NCBI GenBank assembly: GCA_021812285.1
Contig: JAKAOH010000002.1
Span: 1-64,000 of the forward strand
DNA: 64,000 nt
Origin: Acidobacteriota bacterium
GTDB lineage: Bacteria; Acidobacteriota; Terriglobia; Acidiferrales; UBA7541
Direction: 5' to 3'
The position numbers and the translations under genes were made by a program. Shown here in pieces: positions 10,517 to 20,630 of the stretch. Numbering within the stretch: the first letter of the stretch is position 1; each line of letters starts with the position of its first letter. Under the pieces are notes generated by a model. It was not told where the DNA came from and did no database searches. It saw nothing but the letters and a program-made list of their open reading frames with translations.

Positions 10517-12178
10517 GTGAAGAACTCCGTGGCCATTCATCCGGGTGCAGGCAAGCCGGCAACCCCCGATCTGCTGATCGATCCCGAACGGCTGAAACAC
10601 GAATACCACGATCGGCGGCCTGAGATCGATGATCCCAGCCAGTTGGTGCATTTCGGTACAAGCGGACATCGCGGAACACCCGGCGACGGGAGTTTTACCG
10701 AAGCGCACATCCTGGCGATTTCGCAGGCGATTTGCGATTACCGTGCGGCGCAGAAAATCTCGGGGCCGCTCTTCATGGGAAAGGATACGCACGCGCTTTC
10801 GGGACCGGCGCAACGAACCGCGCTCGAAGTGCTGGCGGCCAACGGCGTCGAAACGCGGGTTCAGCCGAGCGGCGGCACGACGCCGATACCCGCCGTCTCG
10901 CGCGCGATTCTGGAACACAACCTTTCGGGCGCAGGCGCGCTGGCGGACGGCATCATCGTCAGCCCGTCGCACAATCCACCCGGAGACGGCGGCTTCAAAT
11001 ACAACCCGCCGAACGGCGGCCCGGCGGATACGGAAGTGACGCGATGGATCGAACGGCGCGCGAACGAACTGCTCCGGGACGGAAATCGCCAAGTGAAACG
11101 AATGGGTTACGAAGCAGCGCTGAAAGCGGAAACGACGCGCGAATTCGATTTCGTGACACCCTACGTGCGTGATCTGGCGCTGGCGATCGATATGGAGGCT
11201 ATTCGGTCGGCTGGCGTGCGCATTGGCGTGGATCCGCTGGGCGGGGCGTCGCTCGCGTATTGGGAGCCGATCGCGGCGGCGTACGGGCTCGCAATCGGGG
11301 TGGTGAATCGCACGCTTGATCCGGCATTCGGGTTCATGACGCTCGATCACGACGGGAAAATCCGGATGGATTGCTCGAGCCCGTACGCGATGGCGAAACT
11401 CGTTGCGTTGAAGGACCGCTACGACGTGGCGTTCGGCACCGATCCCGATGCCGATCGGCACGGGATCGTGACGCCATCTTCTGGTTTGCTGAACCCGAAT
11501 CATTTTCTTGCCGTTGCCGTCGCATACCTTCTTGATCGGCGGTCGGGCTGGCCGCGGCAGGCGGCGGTGGGAAAAACGCTGGTGACGAGCGCGATGATCG
11601 ACCGCGTGGTGGAAAGCCGCGGTCGGCGCCTGTGCGAGGTGCCGGTGGGGTTCAAATGGTTTGCCGCCGGGCTCTACGATGCGAGTATTTGCTTTGGCGG
11701 CGAGGAGAGCGCCGGCGCTTCGTTTTTGCGGAAAGACGGGCGCGTGTGGACCACCGACAAGGACGGACTATTGCTGGGATTGCTGGCGGCGGAAATCACC
11801 GCGTGCACGGGAGGCGATCCCGGTTTGCGCTATCGTGATTTGACGGCCGAGTTCGGCGCGCCCAGCTACCAGCGGACCGATCTGCCAGCTACACCCGAGG
11901 AGAAACAGGCGCTTGAGCGGCTGGAACCGGAATCCATTGAAGCGAAGGAACTGGCCGGCGAGCCGATCCTCGAAAAGCTGACGCGAGCGCCGGGTAACGG
12001 AGCGAGCATCGGCGGACTGAAGGTGACGGCGAAAAGCGGATGGTTCGCGGTGCGGCCTTCGGGGACGGAAAACATTTGCAAGATATACGCCGAAAGTTTT
12101 CGCGGCGAACAGCACCTCGAAGAATTGCAAGCAGCTGCTCGGCGGATTGTTTCGCGTGCGATGGGACGGCACGAATAG
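10517..12178 (+). CDS. pgm: Phosphoglucomutase (alpha-D-glucose phosphate-specific type); GTG start at 10517 or 10529
   Basis: [88 protein letters not shown]. Confidence 0.92.
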   Translation: MKNSVAIHPGAGKPATPDLLIDPERLKHEYHDRRPEIDDPSQLVHFGTSGHRGTPGDGSFTEAHILAISQAICDYRAAQKISGPLFMGKDTHALSGPAQRTALEVLAANGVETRVQPSGGTTPIPAVSRAILEHNLSGAGALADGIIVSPSHNPPGDGGFKYNPPNGGPADTEVTRWIERRANELLRDGNRQVKRMGYEAALKAETTREFDFVTPYVRDLALAIDMEAIRSAGVRIGVDPLGGASLAYWEPIAAAYGLAIGVVNRTLDPAFGFMTLDHDGKIRMDCSSPYAMAKLVALKDRYDVAFGTDPDADRHGIVTPSSGLLNPNHFLAVAVAYLLDRRSGWPRQAAVGKTLVTSAMIDRVVESRGRRLCEVPVGFKWFAAGLYDASICFGGEESAGASFLRKDGRVWTTDKDGLLLGLLAAEITACTGGDPGLRYRDLTAEFGAPSYQRTDLPATPEEKQALERLEPESIEAKELAGEPILEKLTRAPGNGASIGGLKVTAKSGWFAVRPSGTENICKIYAESFRGEQHLEELQAAARRIVSRAMGRHE

Positions 12179-12248
12179 CGCGGGCCTTGGCGGCGACGCC
12201 GCGGAAACGAGCGTTCGGTGCTGGAAACGAGAGGGAAGTGAGAGTGCG

Positions 12249-13247
12249 ATGAAAGCGTGTGTGTTGCGCGCGCCGGCGCCCGTCGAAACGAGTCCGCTCG
12301 AATACGCGGACGCGCCCGATCCCAACCCGGCGCGAGGCGAAGTGCTCGTGCGCGTTTCCTGCTGCGGCGTTTGCCGAACGGATTTGCACGTGGTGGAAGG
12401 CGAACTCCCGCCGCGAAAATCGCCGGTGATTCCCGGCCACCAGGTGGTGGGAGTGGTCGAACGGAACGGCGAGGGCGCGAAGCGATTCGCCACGGGTGCG
12501 CGCGTAGGAATCGCGTGGCTTCATCATACCGACGGCGCGTGCCGCTATTGCCGCGCGGGAATGGAAAACCTGTGCGACGATCCGTCGTTCACCGGATACA
12601 ACGTGGATGGCGGCTACGCGGAATGGATCGTTGCGCCGGAGGATTTCGTCTATCCGATTCCGGCGGCTTTCCCCGACGAGCAGGCCGCGCCGCTTTTGTG
12701 CGCGGGAATTATCGGATTCCGCTCGCTGCGGCTTTCGGGAATCGAAGCGGGTGGGCGGCTGGGCTTTTACGGATTTGGCGCGGCAGCGCACGTGGCGATT
12801 CAGGTCGCGCGGCACTGGGGCGCCGAAGTCTATGCGATGACGCGTGACGTTCGCCATCAGCGCCTGGCCCTCGAACTGGGCGCGGTGTGGGCCGGAGGAA
12901 CGCTGGACGCTCCGCCGGCGCCGCTCGACGCGGCGATTGTGTTCGCGCCGGCGGGCGAAATCGTTCCGGCGGGTCTTGCGGCGCTGCGCAAGGGCGGGAC
13001 GCTGGTGCTCGGTGGCATCCATATGAGTCCGATTCCGTCTTTCTCCTACGATCTGCTGTATGGGGAACGTGTGATTCGCAGCGTGGCGAATAATACGCGC
13101 AAGGATGGCGAGGATTTCCTGCGCGTGGCCGCGGAAATCCCGATCGAAACGCACGTGGAAGCGTTTTCGCTGGCGGACGCGAATCGCGCTTTGAATGCGC
13201 TGAAAAATGATGCGATTCGCGGCGCGGCGGTGCTGCGCATCCGCTGA
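12249..13247 (+). CDS. Zinc-dependent alcohol dehydrogenase family protein
   Basis: [19 protein letters not shown]...[34 protein letters not shown], structural Zn [40 protein letters not shown]. Confidence 0.88.
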   Translation: MKACVLRAPAPVETSPLEYADAPDPNPARGEVLVRVSCCGVCRTDLHVVEGELPPRKSPVIPGHQVVGVVERNGEGAKRFATGARVGIAWLHHTDGACRYCRAGMENLCDDPSFTGYNVDGGYAEWIVAPEDFVYPIPAAFPDEQAAPLLCAGIIGFRSLRLSGIEAGGRLGFYGFGAAAHVAIQVARHWGAEVYAMTRDVRHQRLALELGAVWAGGTLDAPPAPLDAAIVFAPAGEIVPAGLAALRKGGTLVLGGIHMSPIPSFSYDLLYGERVIRSVANNTRKDGEDFLRVAAEIPIETHVEAFSLADANRALNALKNDAIRGAAVLRIR

Positions 13248-13501
13248 GGGCGGCACGCGAGGCCAACTCGCCGCGGACACAATGTAATTATTTTGCACCC
13301 TGCCGCGTATCGGCGGCATCGAAAAAGAGAATCGGTCAGCGCAACTATGCGTCGGGCCTGCGCTCCATCTGCCCGGCAGCGCACCAATTCCGCTACCCAG
13401 GCCAGCCGTTCGGCCGCGCGCGATGGTTCGCTGCGCGGGAGATCTCTCGGGAACGGCATTCGGCCACGGCTCTGAGCTACGCGCACGCCGGGAGGTTCGC
13501 C

Positions 13502-14833
13502 ATGCCAGCAGCGGCAACCAGTGCTTCCATCGAAAACTCACTCGCCTGGCTCGCCGACGCTCGCGCGCGCACCGATCGGTTGTTTGGCGTGGTGCGCGAC
13601 GCGCATCTGTACGACCGGCCGATTCCGGAGCGGCATCGGATCGTTTTTTACGTCGGACACCTCGAAGCATTCGATTGGAATCTGCTCCGCGAGGCGGTAC
13701 ATGTGCGCGCGCCATGGCGGCCGGATTTCGACCGGCTGTTCGCGTTCGGGATCGATCCGGTCGGCGGAGGATTGCCGACCGACGGACCGGAAGATTGGCC
13801 GGCGATCGAAGAAGTGAGGCGGTACGACGCGGAGATTCGTGAGGCGCTTGACGCGGGGCTCGGATCAGCGATGCGCGCGGCAAGCGCGGCGGAGCGGCAA
13901 TCGCTCGATCGGCGGCTGAACGTGGCGATCGAGCACAGGCTGATGCACGAGGAAACGCTTTGCTATATGTTCCATCGATTGCCATACGAACGGAAAAATC
14001 GGTGGGAACAGGCTGCGACGCCGATTCCGCTGCGGGCGATGCGACCGGAAATGCTGGAAATTCCCGCCGGGGTCGCGCGAATGGGACTGCGGCGCGACGG
14101 CGGCGCGCGCTTCGGCTGGGACAACGAGTTCGAGGCGCATGAAGTGAACGTGCCTGCGTTCCGCATGGACCGTTTCATGGTGACGAACGGGGAATTTCTG
14201 GGATTCGTCGAAACGGGCGGATACGCGCGGCCGGAATTCTGGACGGAAGAGGATTGGCGCTGGATTTCCGCCGCGGGTGTACGGCATCCGGCGTTTTGGA
14301 ATCACAAGCAGGGCGAATGGCACTGGCGAGGGATGTTCGAGGAGATTTCTTTGCCGCTCGACTGGCCGGTGTACGTGAGCCATGCCGAAGCCGCGGCGTA
14401 TGCGCGGTGGGTCCGGAAATCGCTTCCCAGCGAAGCGCAATGGCAGCGTGCGGCGTATGGCGAAAGCGCCGCGGACGAGCGGGCATTTCCGTGGGGCAAC
14501 GGCCCGGCGTCGGCGCAGCGGGGAAATTTCGATTTCGGGCGGTTCGATCCGGCGCCGGTGCACGCGTGGCCGGAAAGTCGAGGCGCGTTTGGCGTTGAAG
14601 GCATGATCGGCAACGGTTGGGAGTGGACGTCGAGCCGCTTCGCGCCGTTTCCCGGATTCGAGCCGTTTTCCTTCTATCCCGGCTATTCCGCGAATTTCTT
14701 CGATGGGAAGCATTTCACGATGAAGGGAGGGTCGCCGCGCACCGCGCTTTCGATGCTGCGGCCGAGTTTCCGGAACTGGTTTCAGGCGTATTATCCGTAC
14801 GTTTACGCCGGATTCCGCTGCGTTTCCGCCTGA
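13502..14833 (+). CDS. egtB: Ergothioneine biosynthesis-type sulfoxide synthase EgtB (DinB_2 + FGE-sulfatase domain)
   Basis: N-terminal DinB-like domain with His ligand candidates (FYVGHLEAFDW; IEHRLMHEETLCYMFHRL), C-terminal FGE-like domain (EVNVPAFRMDRFMVTNGEFLGFVETGGY...IGNGWEWTSSRFAPFPGF...YAGFRC); followed immediately by egtD. Confidence 0.85.
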   Translation: MPAAATSASIENSLAWLADARARTDRLFGVVRDAHLYDRPIPERHRIVFYVGHLEAFDWNLLREAVHVRAPWRPDFDRLFAFGIDPVGGGLPTDGPEDWPAIEEVRRYDAEIREALDAGLGSAMRAASAAERQSLDRRLNVAIEHRLMHEETLCYMFHRLPYERKNRWEQAATPIPLRAMRPEMLEIPAGVARMGLRRDGGARFGWDNEFEAHEVNVPAFRMDRFMVTNGEFLGFVETGGYARPEFWTEEDWRWISAAGVRHPAFWNHKQGEWHWRGMFEEISLPLDWPVYVSHAEAAAYARWVRKSLPSEAQWQRAAYGESAADERAFPWGNGPASAQRGNFDFGRFDPAPVHAWPESRGAFGVEGMIGNGWEWTSSRFAPFPGFEPFSFYPGYSANFFDGKHFTMKGGSPRTALSMLRPSFRNWFQAYYPYVYAGFRCVSA

Positions 14834-14863
14834 GACGCGGGCGGACGCGGCAGGGAGGGAGAA

Positions 14864-15835
14864 TTGACGCCAGCGCGGATTTCCGCAATGGATCCAGTCG
14901 CCGATTTTGCCACGGACGTGCGCGCGGGTCTGGGCCGCGCCGGGCAAAAGGAGCTTCCGGCGAAGTATTTTTACGACGCGGTTGGCTCAGCGCTTTTCGA
15001 TGCGATCAGCCATTTGCCCGAGTACGGGCTGACGCGTGCCGACGAGCGGCTGCTGCGGCGAAACGCTGGCCGAATCGTCGAGCGGTTGCCGCTTCCGTTG
15101 GATGTGGCGGAACTCGGGCCGGGAAGCGGACGAAAGACGCGCTGGCTGCTGCGCGCGCTCGTCGAGCGGCAACCGACCGCCTATTTCCCCATTGAAATCT
15201 CGCGCGCTGCTCTTGCCGCGTGCCGGCGACGCTTCCGACGGATGCGATCGCTTGAAGTGGTCGGCTATCAGCGGGAATTTCTGGACGGTGTGAGGAAAGT
15301 AGCTGCGTCGCGGCGCGGGGGACGCCGCCTGTTGGTACTCTTCCTGGGAAGCACGATCGGGAATTTCGATCGAAGTGAGGCAAACGAATTCCTGCGGGAA
15401 ATTCGGGCGTGCCTCGCGCCGGGCGACGCGCTGCTGCTGGGAACCGATCTGGAAAAGCCGGTGGAGCGGCTGCTGGCGGCGTACGACGATCCGCAGGGCG
15501 TGACCGCGGCGTTCAACCGCAATGTGCTGGCGCGGGCGAATCGCGAATTGGGCGCCGATTTCGACGTGGCGGCATTCGAGCACATGGCGCGCTACAACGA
15601 AGCCGAACGCCGGATCGAAATGCACCTGCGGGCGAGCCGCACGATGACGGTGCGCATCCCCGCGGCCGGGCTCAGCATCCGGCTGCGCGAAGGCGAAACG
15701 ATCTGGACCGAAAGCAGCTACAAATACGCTCCGGATGAGCCTTGCCGGATGGCTTTGGACGCCGGCTTTCGCTCCGTCGGCCGATGGATCGACGAAGAGT
15801 GGGGATTTTCGGAGAACCTGTGGCTAGCTGCCTGA
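14864..15835 (+). CDS. egtD: L-histidine N-alpha-methyltransferase EgtD
   Basis: LPAKYFYDAVGSALFDAISHLPEYGLTRADERLL, VAELGPGSGRKTRWLLRAL, LFLGSTIGNFDRSEANEFLREIR, WTESSYKY. Confidence 0.88.
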   Translation: MTPARISAMDPVADFATDVRAGLGRAGQKELPAKYFYDAVGSALFDAISHLPEYGLTRADERLLRRNAGRIVERLPLPLDVAELGPGSGRKTRWLLRALVERQPTAYFPIEISRAALAACRRRFRRMRSLEVVGYQREFLDGVRKVAASRRGGRRLLVLFLGSTIGNFDRSEANEFLREIRACLAPGDALLLGTDLEKPVERLLAAYDDPQGVTAAFNRNVLARANRELGADFDVAAFEHMARYNEAERRIEMHLRASRTMTVRIPAAGLSIRLREGETIWTESSYKYAPDEPCRMALDAGFRSVGRWIDEEWGFSENLWLAA

Positions 15836-15941
15836 CGCCAAGTGGGGCTGGACGCTCCAGAGTGAACTGGTGACAAATGGTCCCTTTCGGGAGCACAATA
15901 GGTAAGCGGAACCCTAGCGTGGTCGAGGAGAGATTACAACG

Positions 15942-16508
15942 ATGTTCAAGCGTGCGCTGATTTATTCGTGCGCGGCTGTGCTGTTTCTGCTGGGTATGCG
16001 GCTGGGAACCATGGCCCAGGAGAGGCAGAAGAAAATCGTCTCGGTTTCCCTGGTTCCCGCGTACCATGCCGCGCCTCCGCGCGGCCGGCTGGCGCCCACT
16101 TTGCCGCCGCGTGATTTTCCGAAAAATCCGGTGGCGGAGCATGCCTACGCCGTGGCTTCGCGCATCAAGCCGCTGCTGTATCAATTGCCCTGCTATTGCA
16201 ATTGCGATCATGAACTGGGCCACACCAGCCTGCTGAGCTGCTACCAGACGCGTCACGCGGCTGAGTGCGCGGTTTGCCAGAGGGAAGCGTATTACGCCTA
16301 CGAGCAGAGCCGGAAGGGAAAGACGGCGAAAGAGATTCGCGTTGGAATCGTTCGCGGCGACTGGCAGCACGTGAACCTGGGGCCGTGGCAAAAGCCGTTC
16401 CACGCCCGCAGCGCGAACGCCAGTGTGCGTCCGCTTCCCGCACTGCCGAGCGGCGCAGCGGCGTCAGGCGACGTGAGAAGCGCAAGCGCCCAGGCCGGCG
16501 CGCGCTAA
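15942..16508 (+). CDS. Secreted/membrane PCYCGC-motif (CYCNC) protein
   Basis: N-terminal hydrophobic segment MFKRALIYSCAAVLFLLGMRLG; Cys-rich core LPCYCNCDHELGHTSLLSCYQTRHAAECAVCQREAYYAYEQSRKGKTAKEIRVGI. Confidence 0.75.
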   Translation: MFKRALIYSCAAVLFLLGMRLGTMAQERQKKIVSVSLVPAYHAAPPRGRLAPTLPPRDFPKNPVAEHAYAVASRIKPLLYQLPCYCNCDHELGHTSLLSCYQTRHAAECAVCQREAYYAYEQSRKGKTAKEIRVGIVRGDWQHVNLGPWQKPFHARSANASVRPLPALPSGAAASGDVRSASAQAGAR

Positions 16509-16606
16509 ACGGCTGCGGTACCACGCCGCCGCGCGATTTTCGCCAGCCATGCGCCAGCAGCTACGATTCTTTATCTATCAACTCTCTTTCTTGCGTCGCG
16601 CTCGCG

Positions 16607-19600
16607 TCAATCTTGCGGGCGCGTGGGCGCGACGCCCGAAATATTCTCCTTGGCCATCAGGCGGTTGAACGCCGGCAGGTCGCTTGTCAGCACGGCGTGC
16701 CAGCGGGCGCTGATTTCCGTCATCTGCCTCTCGTAAATCCCGTACATGACGAGTTCCTGCACCGTGGGCGCGTCGTCGGATGACGAAACGGCGTATTCGA
16801 GATAGGCGAGTTTGCCGCTGAGCTTGGTTGGGTAATTGATCAGGTCTTCGCTCGCGGTTCCCTTCGATTGATAGAGATCGTCCTCAATCGCGTCGAGTTT
16901 TGTTTGAAGAGCCTTGGATGCGGCGACCACATTTGCGGCCCGAGCGTTCGCGGCCAGTCGTTCGTCGAGAGCCTTGAGTTGGGCGCGCAGGCTTTCGATT
17001 TCGAGCACGATCGTGTGGTCCTGGCCGCTCAGATCGCGCAGCTTCAGCATCAGGGCGAACTGCTTTTGCATATCGGCCATGGTCGCTTTTTCGCGAGGAT
17101 CGGCGAGCACTTCGATGGGCTGCGTATAGGTCTGGCCGCCGACGGTCAATCGGGCTTCGTAATGGCCGGGCAGCGCAATCGGATCGGCGGGACCCGGTTC
17201 GGAATAGACCTCGCAGGCGATTTTCACCGGATGCTCGTAGCGGAGATTCCAGACGAAGCGGTTGAGCCCCGCCTTGGCGGGCAGTATGGTCACGCGGCGC
17301 GGCGGAAAGACGCGTGGAACGGGACAAACCGGCGGCTTGCGTTTTTTGCTGGAAAACTCTCGGACCACGTTGCCGCGGCTATCGAGGATTTCGAGCGTGA
17401 TCAGCGTTTTCGGCTTCGATTGCAATTCGTAATCCAGAATTACCCCCACGGGAGGACTCATACCGACTTGCGCGTTGTGCATGAGGAACGATCCGCCGCC
17501 GTGCAGGCGATACGCGGCCGCGGGATGGAAGAAATGAACGGGTTGCGCGAGGGTTTGCGCGGTCATTTGGCGCAGGGGCGAAATGTCGTCGAGGATCCAG
17601 AACGACCGGCCGTGCGTGGCGATCACCAGATCGTTGCGTTTCACCACCAGATCACGGACGGGAACGACGGGCAGATTCAGATGCAAAGGCTGCCACAAGG
17701 CGCCGTCGTTGAAGGAGACGTAGACGCCGCGCTCGGTTCCGGCGAAGAGAAGGCCGGGCCGCTTGGGATCTTCTCGAACCACGTGGATGAACGCGCCATT
17801 CGGAATGCCGTTGGTGATGGAAGTCCACGTTTTGCCGTAGTCGGTGGTTTTCCAGATGTAGGGTTTCAGGTCGCCGAGTTTGTACCGATTCACGGCGGCG
17901 TAGGCGGTACCCGGCGCTTCGGGCGATGCATCGATCAGGCTCACTTTGCTCCACGCGGGCAAATCCTTGGGCGTGACGTTTTGCCAGTGCGCGCCGCCAT
18001 CGCGCGTGATCCAGATGAGGCCGTCGTCCGTGCCGACCCAGATGAGCCCCTTCGCGAGCGGCGAGGGCGCAATCGTGTAGATCACGTCGTAATATTCGGC
18101 GCTGGTCTGGTCCCAGGTAATTGGGCCACCGGAAATGCCCTGTTTGGACTTGTCGTTCCGCGTGAGATCGGGGCTGATCACTTTCCAGTTGGAGCCGCCG
18201 TTGGTCGTTTCGAAAAGGACCTGGCTCGCGTAATAGAGCACGTTCGGATTTTGTGGGGAAAAGGCCAGCGGCATCGTCCACGTGAAGCGGTATTTCCAGG
18301 CGGAGGCGGGCAAGCCATCAACGCCCATGGGCCAGGGCGAGATTTCCCTCCCGATTCCAGTCTTCTTATTGAAGCGGGAAAGCATGCCCAGATAGCCGCC
18401 GGCGTAAACGATATCGGGATTTGTGGGATCGGGAACAACGTAGCCGCTCTCGCCGCCGCCGACGCTGTACCAATCCTTGTCGGTAATCGCGCCGTGCGCG
18501 GTCTGGCTGGGAATCGAAACGGTGGAATTATCCTGCTGCGCGCCGTAGAGGCAGAAGAAAAAGCGATTGTCCACCGAGACGTGGTAGAACTGCGCAGTGG
18601 GCTGATTATCGAGCGTGCTCCACGTCTTGCCGCCATCCTCGGAAATCGTCGCGCCGCCGTCGTTGCCCAGAATCATTCGCCGGGGATCGGTGGGGTCGAT
18701 CCAGAGCCTGTGATTATCGGCATGAGGCGCGCGAACGAGCTCCCAGCGATGACCGCCGTCAATCGAGCGCCAGACGCGAACGTTTAGGACGTAGATCGTA
18801 TCGGTATTTTTCGGATCGGCATAGATGCGCATGAAATACCACGGCCGCTGGAGCAGGCGGTGATCGCCGGTGACGAACGTCCAGTGCTCGCCCGCGTCGC
18901 GGGAAACGTAGATGCCGGCCTTTTTCGCTTCGATCAGTGCGTAGACGGTGTTGCCGTCGGCGCCGACGGCAAGACCGATGCGGCCCAGAATTCCCGTGGG
19001 CAAGCCGTGGCCTTTCAGCTGCGTCCAGGTGCGGCCTTCATTGGTGGATTTGTAGATGCCGCTGCCGGGACCGCCGCTCGTGAAGCTCCAGGGCGTGCGG
19101 AGTTCCTGATAAAGCGCGGCGTAGACGATGCGCGGATTTTGCGGATCGAAGGCCAAATCCACGGCGCCGGTTTTGTCGTCTTTGTAGAGTACTTTCGTCC
19201 ACGTTTTTCCGCCGTCGCTCGTACGGAATACGCCGCGCTCGGCGTTCGGGCCGAAAGCGTGACCGATCGCGGCGACGAGAACGAGATCGGGATTGCGCGG
19301 ATCCACAAGGATGCGGGCGATGTGGCGCGTATCCTCCAGTCCGGTGTGCTTCCACGTTTTTCCGCCGTCGGTGGATTTCCACATGCCGTCGCCGTAGCTG
19401 ATGTCGCTGCGCAGATCGCCTTCGCCCGTTCCCACGTAGATGACGTTGGGATCGGACGGCGCGACGGCGAGCGCGCCGATCTCCTCAAGATGGGCTTTAT
19501 CGGAAATGGGCGTCCAGGTGAGGCCCGCGTTTTCCGTTTTCCAAACGCCGCCGGCCACCGCGCCCATGTAGAAAACGCGCGAATTGCCGGGAATGCCGGA

Positions 19601-19771
19601 AACGGCTTCCACGCGGCCGCCGCGGAATGGGCCAACGAGGCGCCATTTCATCCCGGCCAGAGAATCCTTGGCGAGCGTTTGCGCGCGGACCGAACCACCA
19701 AGCGCGAATGCCGAAGCAAAGAGCGCGAGGGCGAACACCAGATTTGCATGACGCGAAAAAATATTACGCAT
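16607..19771 (-). CDS. Secreted BNR/sortilin-type beta-propeller (glycosyl hydrolase BNR-like) protein
   Basis: Signal peptide MRNIFSRHANLVFALALFASAFALGGSVRAQ; repeated Asp-box-like S/T-x-DGGKTW motifs; 1054 aa. Confidence 0.85.
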   Translation of the reverse strand: MRNIFSRHANLVFALALFASAFALGGSVRAQTLAKDSLAGMKWRLVGPFRGGRVEAVSGIPGNSRVFYMGAVAGGVWKTENAGLTWTPISDKAHLEEIGALAVAPSDPNVIYVGTGEGDLRSDISYGDGMWKSTDGGKTWKHTGLEDTRHIARILVDPRNPDLVLVAAIGHAFGPNAERGVFRTSDGGKTWTKVLYKDDKTGAVDLAFDPQNPRIVYAALYQELRTPWSFTSGGPGSGIYKSTNEGRTWTQLKGHGLPTGILGRIGLAVGADGNTVYALIEAKKAGIYVSRDAGEHWTFVTGDHRLLQRPWYFMRIYADPKNTDTIYVLNVRVWRSIDGGHRWELVRAPHADNHRLWIDPTDPRRMILGNDGGATISEDGGKTWSTLDNQPTAQFYHVSVDNRFFFCLYGAQQDNSTVSIPSQTAHGAITDKDWYSVGGGESGYVVPDPTNPDIVYAGGYLGMLSRFNKKTGIGREISPWPMGVDGLPASAWKYRFTWTMPLAFSPQNPNVLYYASQVLFETTNGGSNWKVISPDLTRNDKSKQGISGGPITWDQTSAEYYDVIYTIAPSPLAKGLIWVGTDDGLIWITRDGGAHWQNVTPKDLPAWSKVSLIDASPEAPGTAYAAVNRYKLGDLKPYIWKTTDYGKTWTSITNGIPNGAFIHVVREDPKRPGLLFAGTERGVYVSFNDGALWQPLHLNLPVVPVRDLVVKRNDLVIATHGRSFWILDDISPLRQMTAQTLAQPVHFFHPAAAYRLHGGGSFLMHNAQVGMSPPVGVILDYELQSKPKTLITLEILDSRGNVVREFSSKKRKPPVCPVPRVFPPRRVTILPAKAGLNRFVWNLRYEHPVKIACEVYSEPGPADPIALPGHYEARLTVGGQTYTQPIEVLADPREKATMADMQKQFALMLKLRDLSGQDHTIVLEIESLRAQLKALDERLAANARAANVVAASKALQTKLDAIEDDLYQSKGTASEDLINYPTKLSGKLAYLEYAVSSSDDAPTVQELVMYGIYERQMTEISARWHAVLTSDLPAFNRLMAKENISGVAPTRPQD

Positions 19772-19995
19772 AAGTCCTCCCGGAAATCGCGCATACGAAA
19801 GCGAAAGACAGCGGCGACGCCGCCCTTGTTAACAGAAATAGTCAGGGAACCGCAAGTGGAGAAACGCCAAGCGATGGTGAGAGTGTCCGCCTTCGCCTAG
19901 GCTTCAGCGGGCATGAGGCACGGGAACTGGAATTTCAAACCCGCAAGAGAGAAACTCGGCAGACGGAATTCCGGCGCCGGGAAAATGCGAGAAGC

Positions 19996-20442
19996 CTATT
20001 GCAGCGGGATGCGGGGATCGGTGGGATCGTCGGTGGAGGTTTCGCGGCGACGGGCATCACCGGGACCGTCGGAGTCGGCGCGGATCAGGATGATGTCGCG
20101 AATGCGCGTGGTGACCACGCGATTGCCGAATTCGAGGAACAGGCCGCGAGCGGCGACGATATCCTGCTTGATCGCGGTGCCACCCCAGGTGCAGCCGTTG
20201 ATAGTGATTTCCTCGCCGGAGATGCCGTTGCGCTCGAACCAGCCGCCGGAAACCGCATAGCGGCCGTCGCCGAGCGAGCGAATGGCGTAGATGGAATTTT
20301 TGGTTTCGACGAGCAGGGAATCGCCGCGGAAGAGTTCGTTCTTGCGAACCGATTCCAGTTGGTCGGCGGCTAAGGTCCTGTCGTCAAGCGTCGCGAGCTG
20401 ATCGAGCATGCTCTCACCACGAGGCAGGATGGCCCATAGCAT
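19996..20442 (-). CDS. Hypothetical protein (likely start near 20409, MLDQLATLDDRTLAADQL...)
   Basis: Uninterrupted 148-aa ORF with ordinary composition: FRGDSLLVETKNSIYAIRSLGDGRYAVSGGWFERNGISGEEITINGCTWGGTAIKQD. Confidence 0.6.
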   Translation of the reverse strand: MLWAILPRGESMLDQLATLDDRTLAADQLESVRKNELFRGDSLLVETKNSIYAIRSLGDGRYAVSGGWFERNGISGEEITINGCTWGGTAIKQDIVAARGLFLEFGNRVVTTRIRDIILIRADSDGPGDARRRETSTDDPTDPRIPLQ

Positions 20443-20630
20443 ACCTCAAAATGGCCTTTTCCGCCCCCACAGGAAATATCTGTTTACTTAGACGCGCCTG
20501 AGGCCCTCCAGGTCGCTTCACGGGGTTCCACAAAACCGTGGTGTTGCCCCTTCCGCCCGGTTGCCTGGAAAAGGTCCGCACGCCCGGCTAATGCGCGTCT
20601 TTCGGGCCGACTCCTATCGGCGGCGCGTGG

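Noticed and set aside
10292-11503. N-terminal extension of the glgX ORF
   Set aside because: Overlaps pgm on the opposite strand; glgX homology begins at the Met at 10291.
11889-13985. 698-aa minus-strand ORF
   Set aside because: Arg/Pro-rich shadow of pgm, adh and egtB.
16868-18787. 639-aa plus-strand ORF
   Set aside because: Antisense shadow of the BNR beta-propeller gene.
19021-19400. Repeated CACGTTTTTCCGCCGTCG segments
   Set aside because: Explained by repeated Asp-box (DGGKTW) codons in the BNR beta-propeller gene, not a DNA repeat element.
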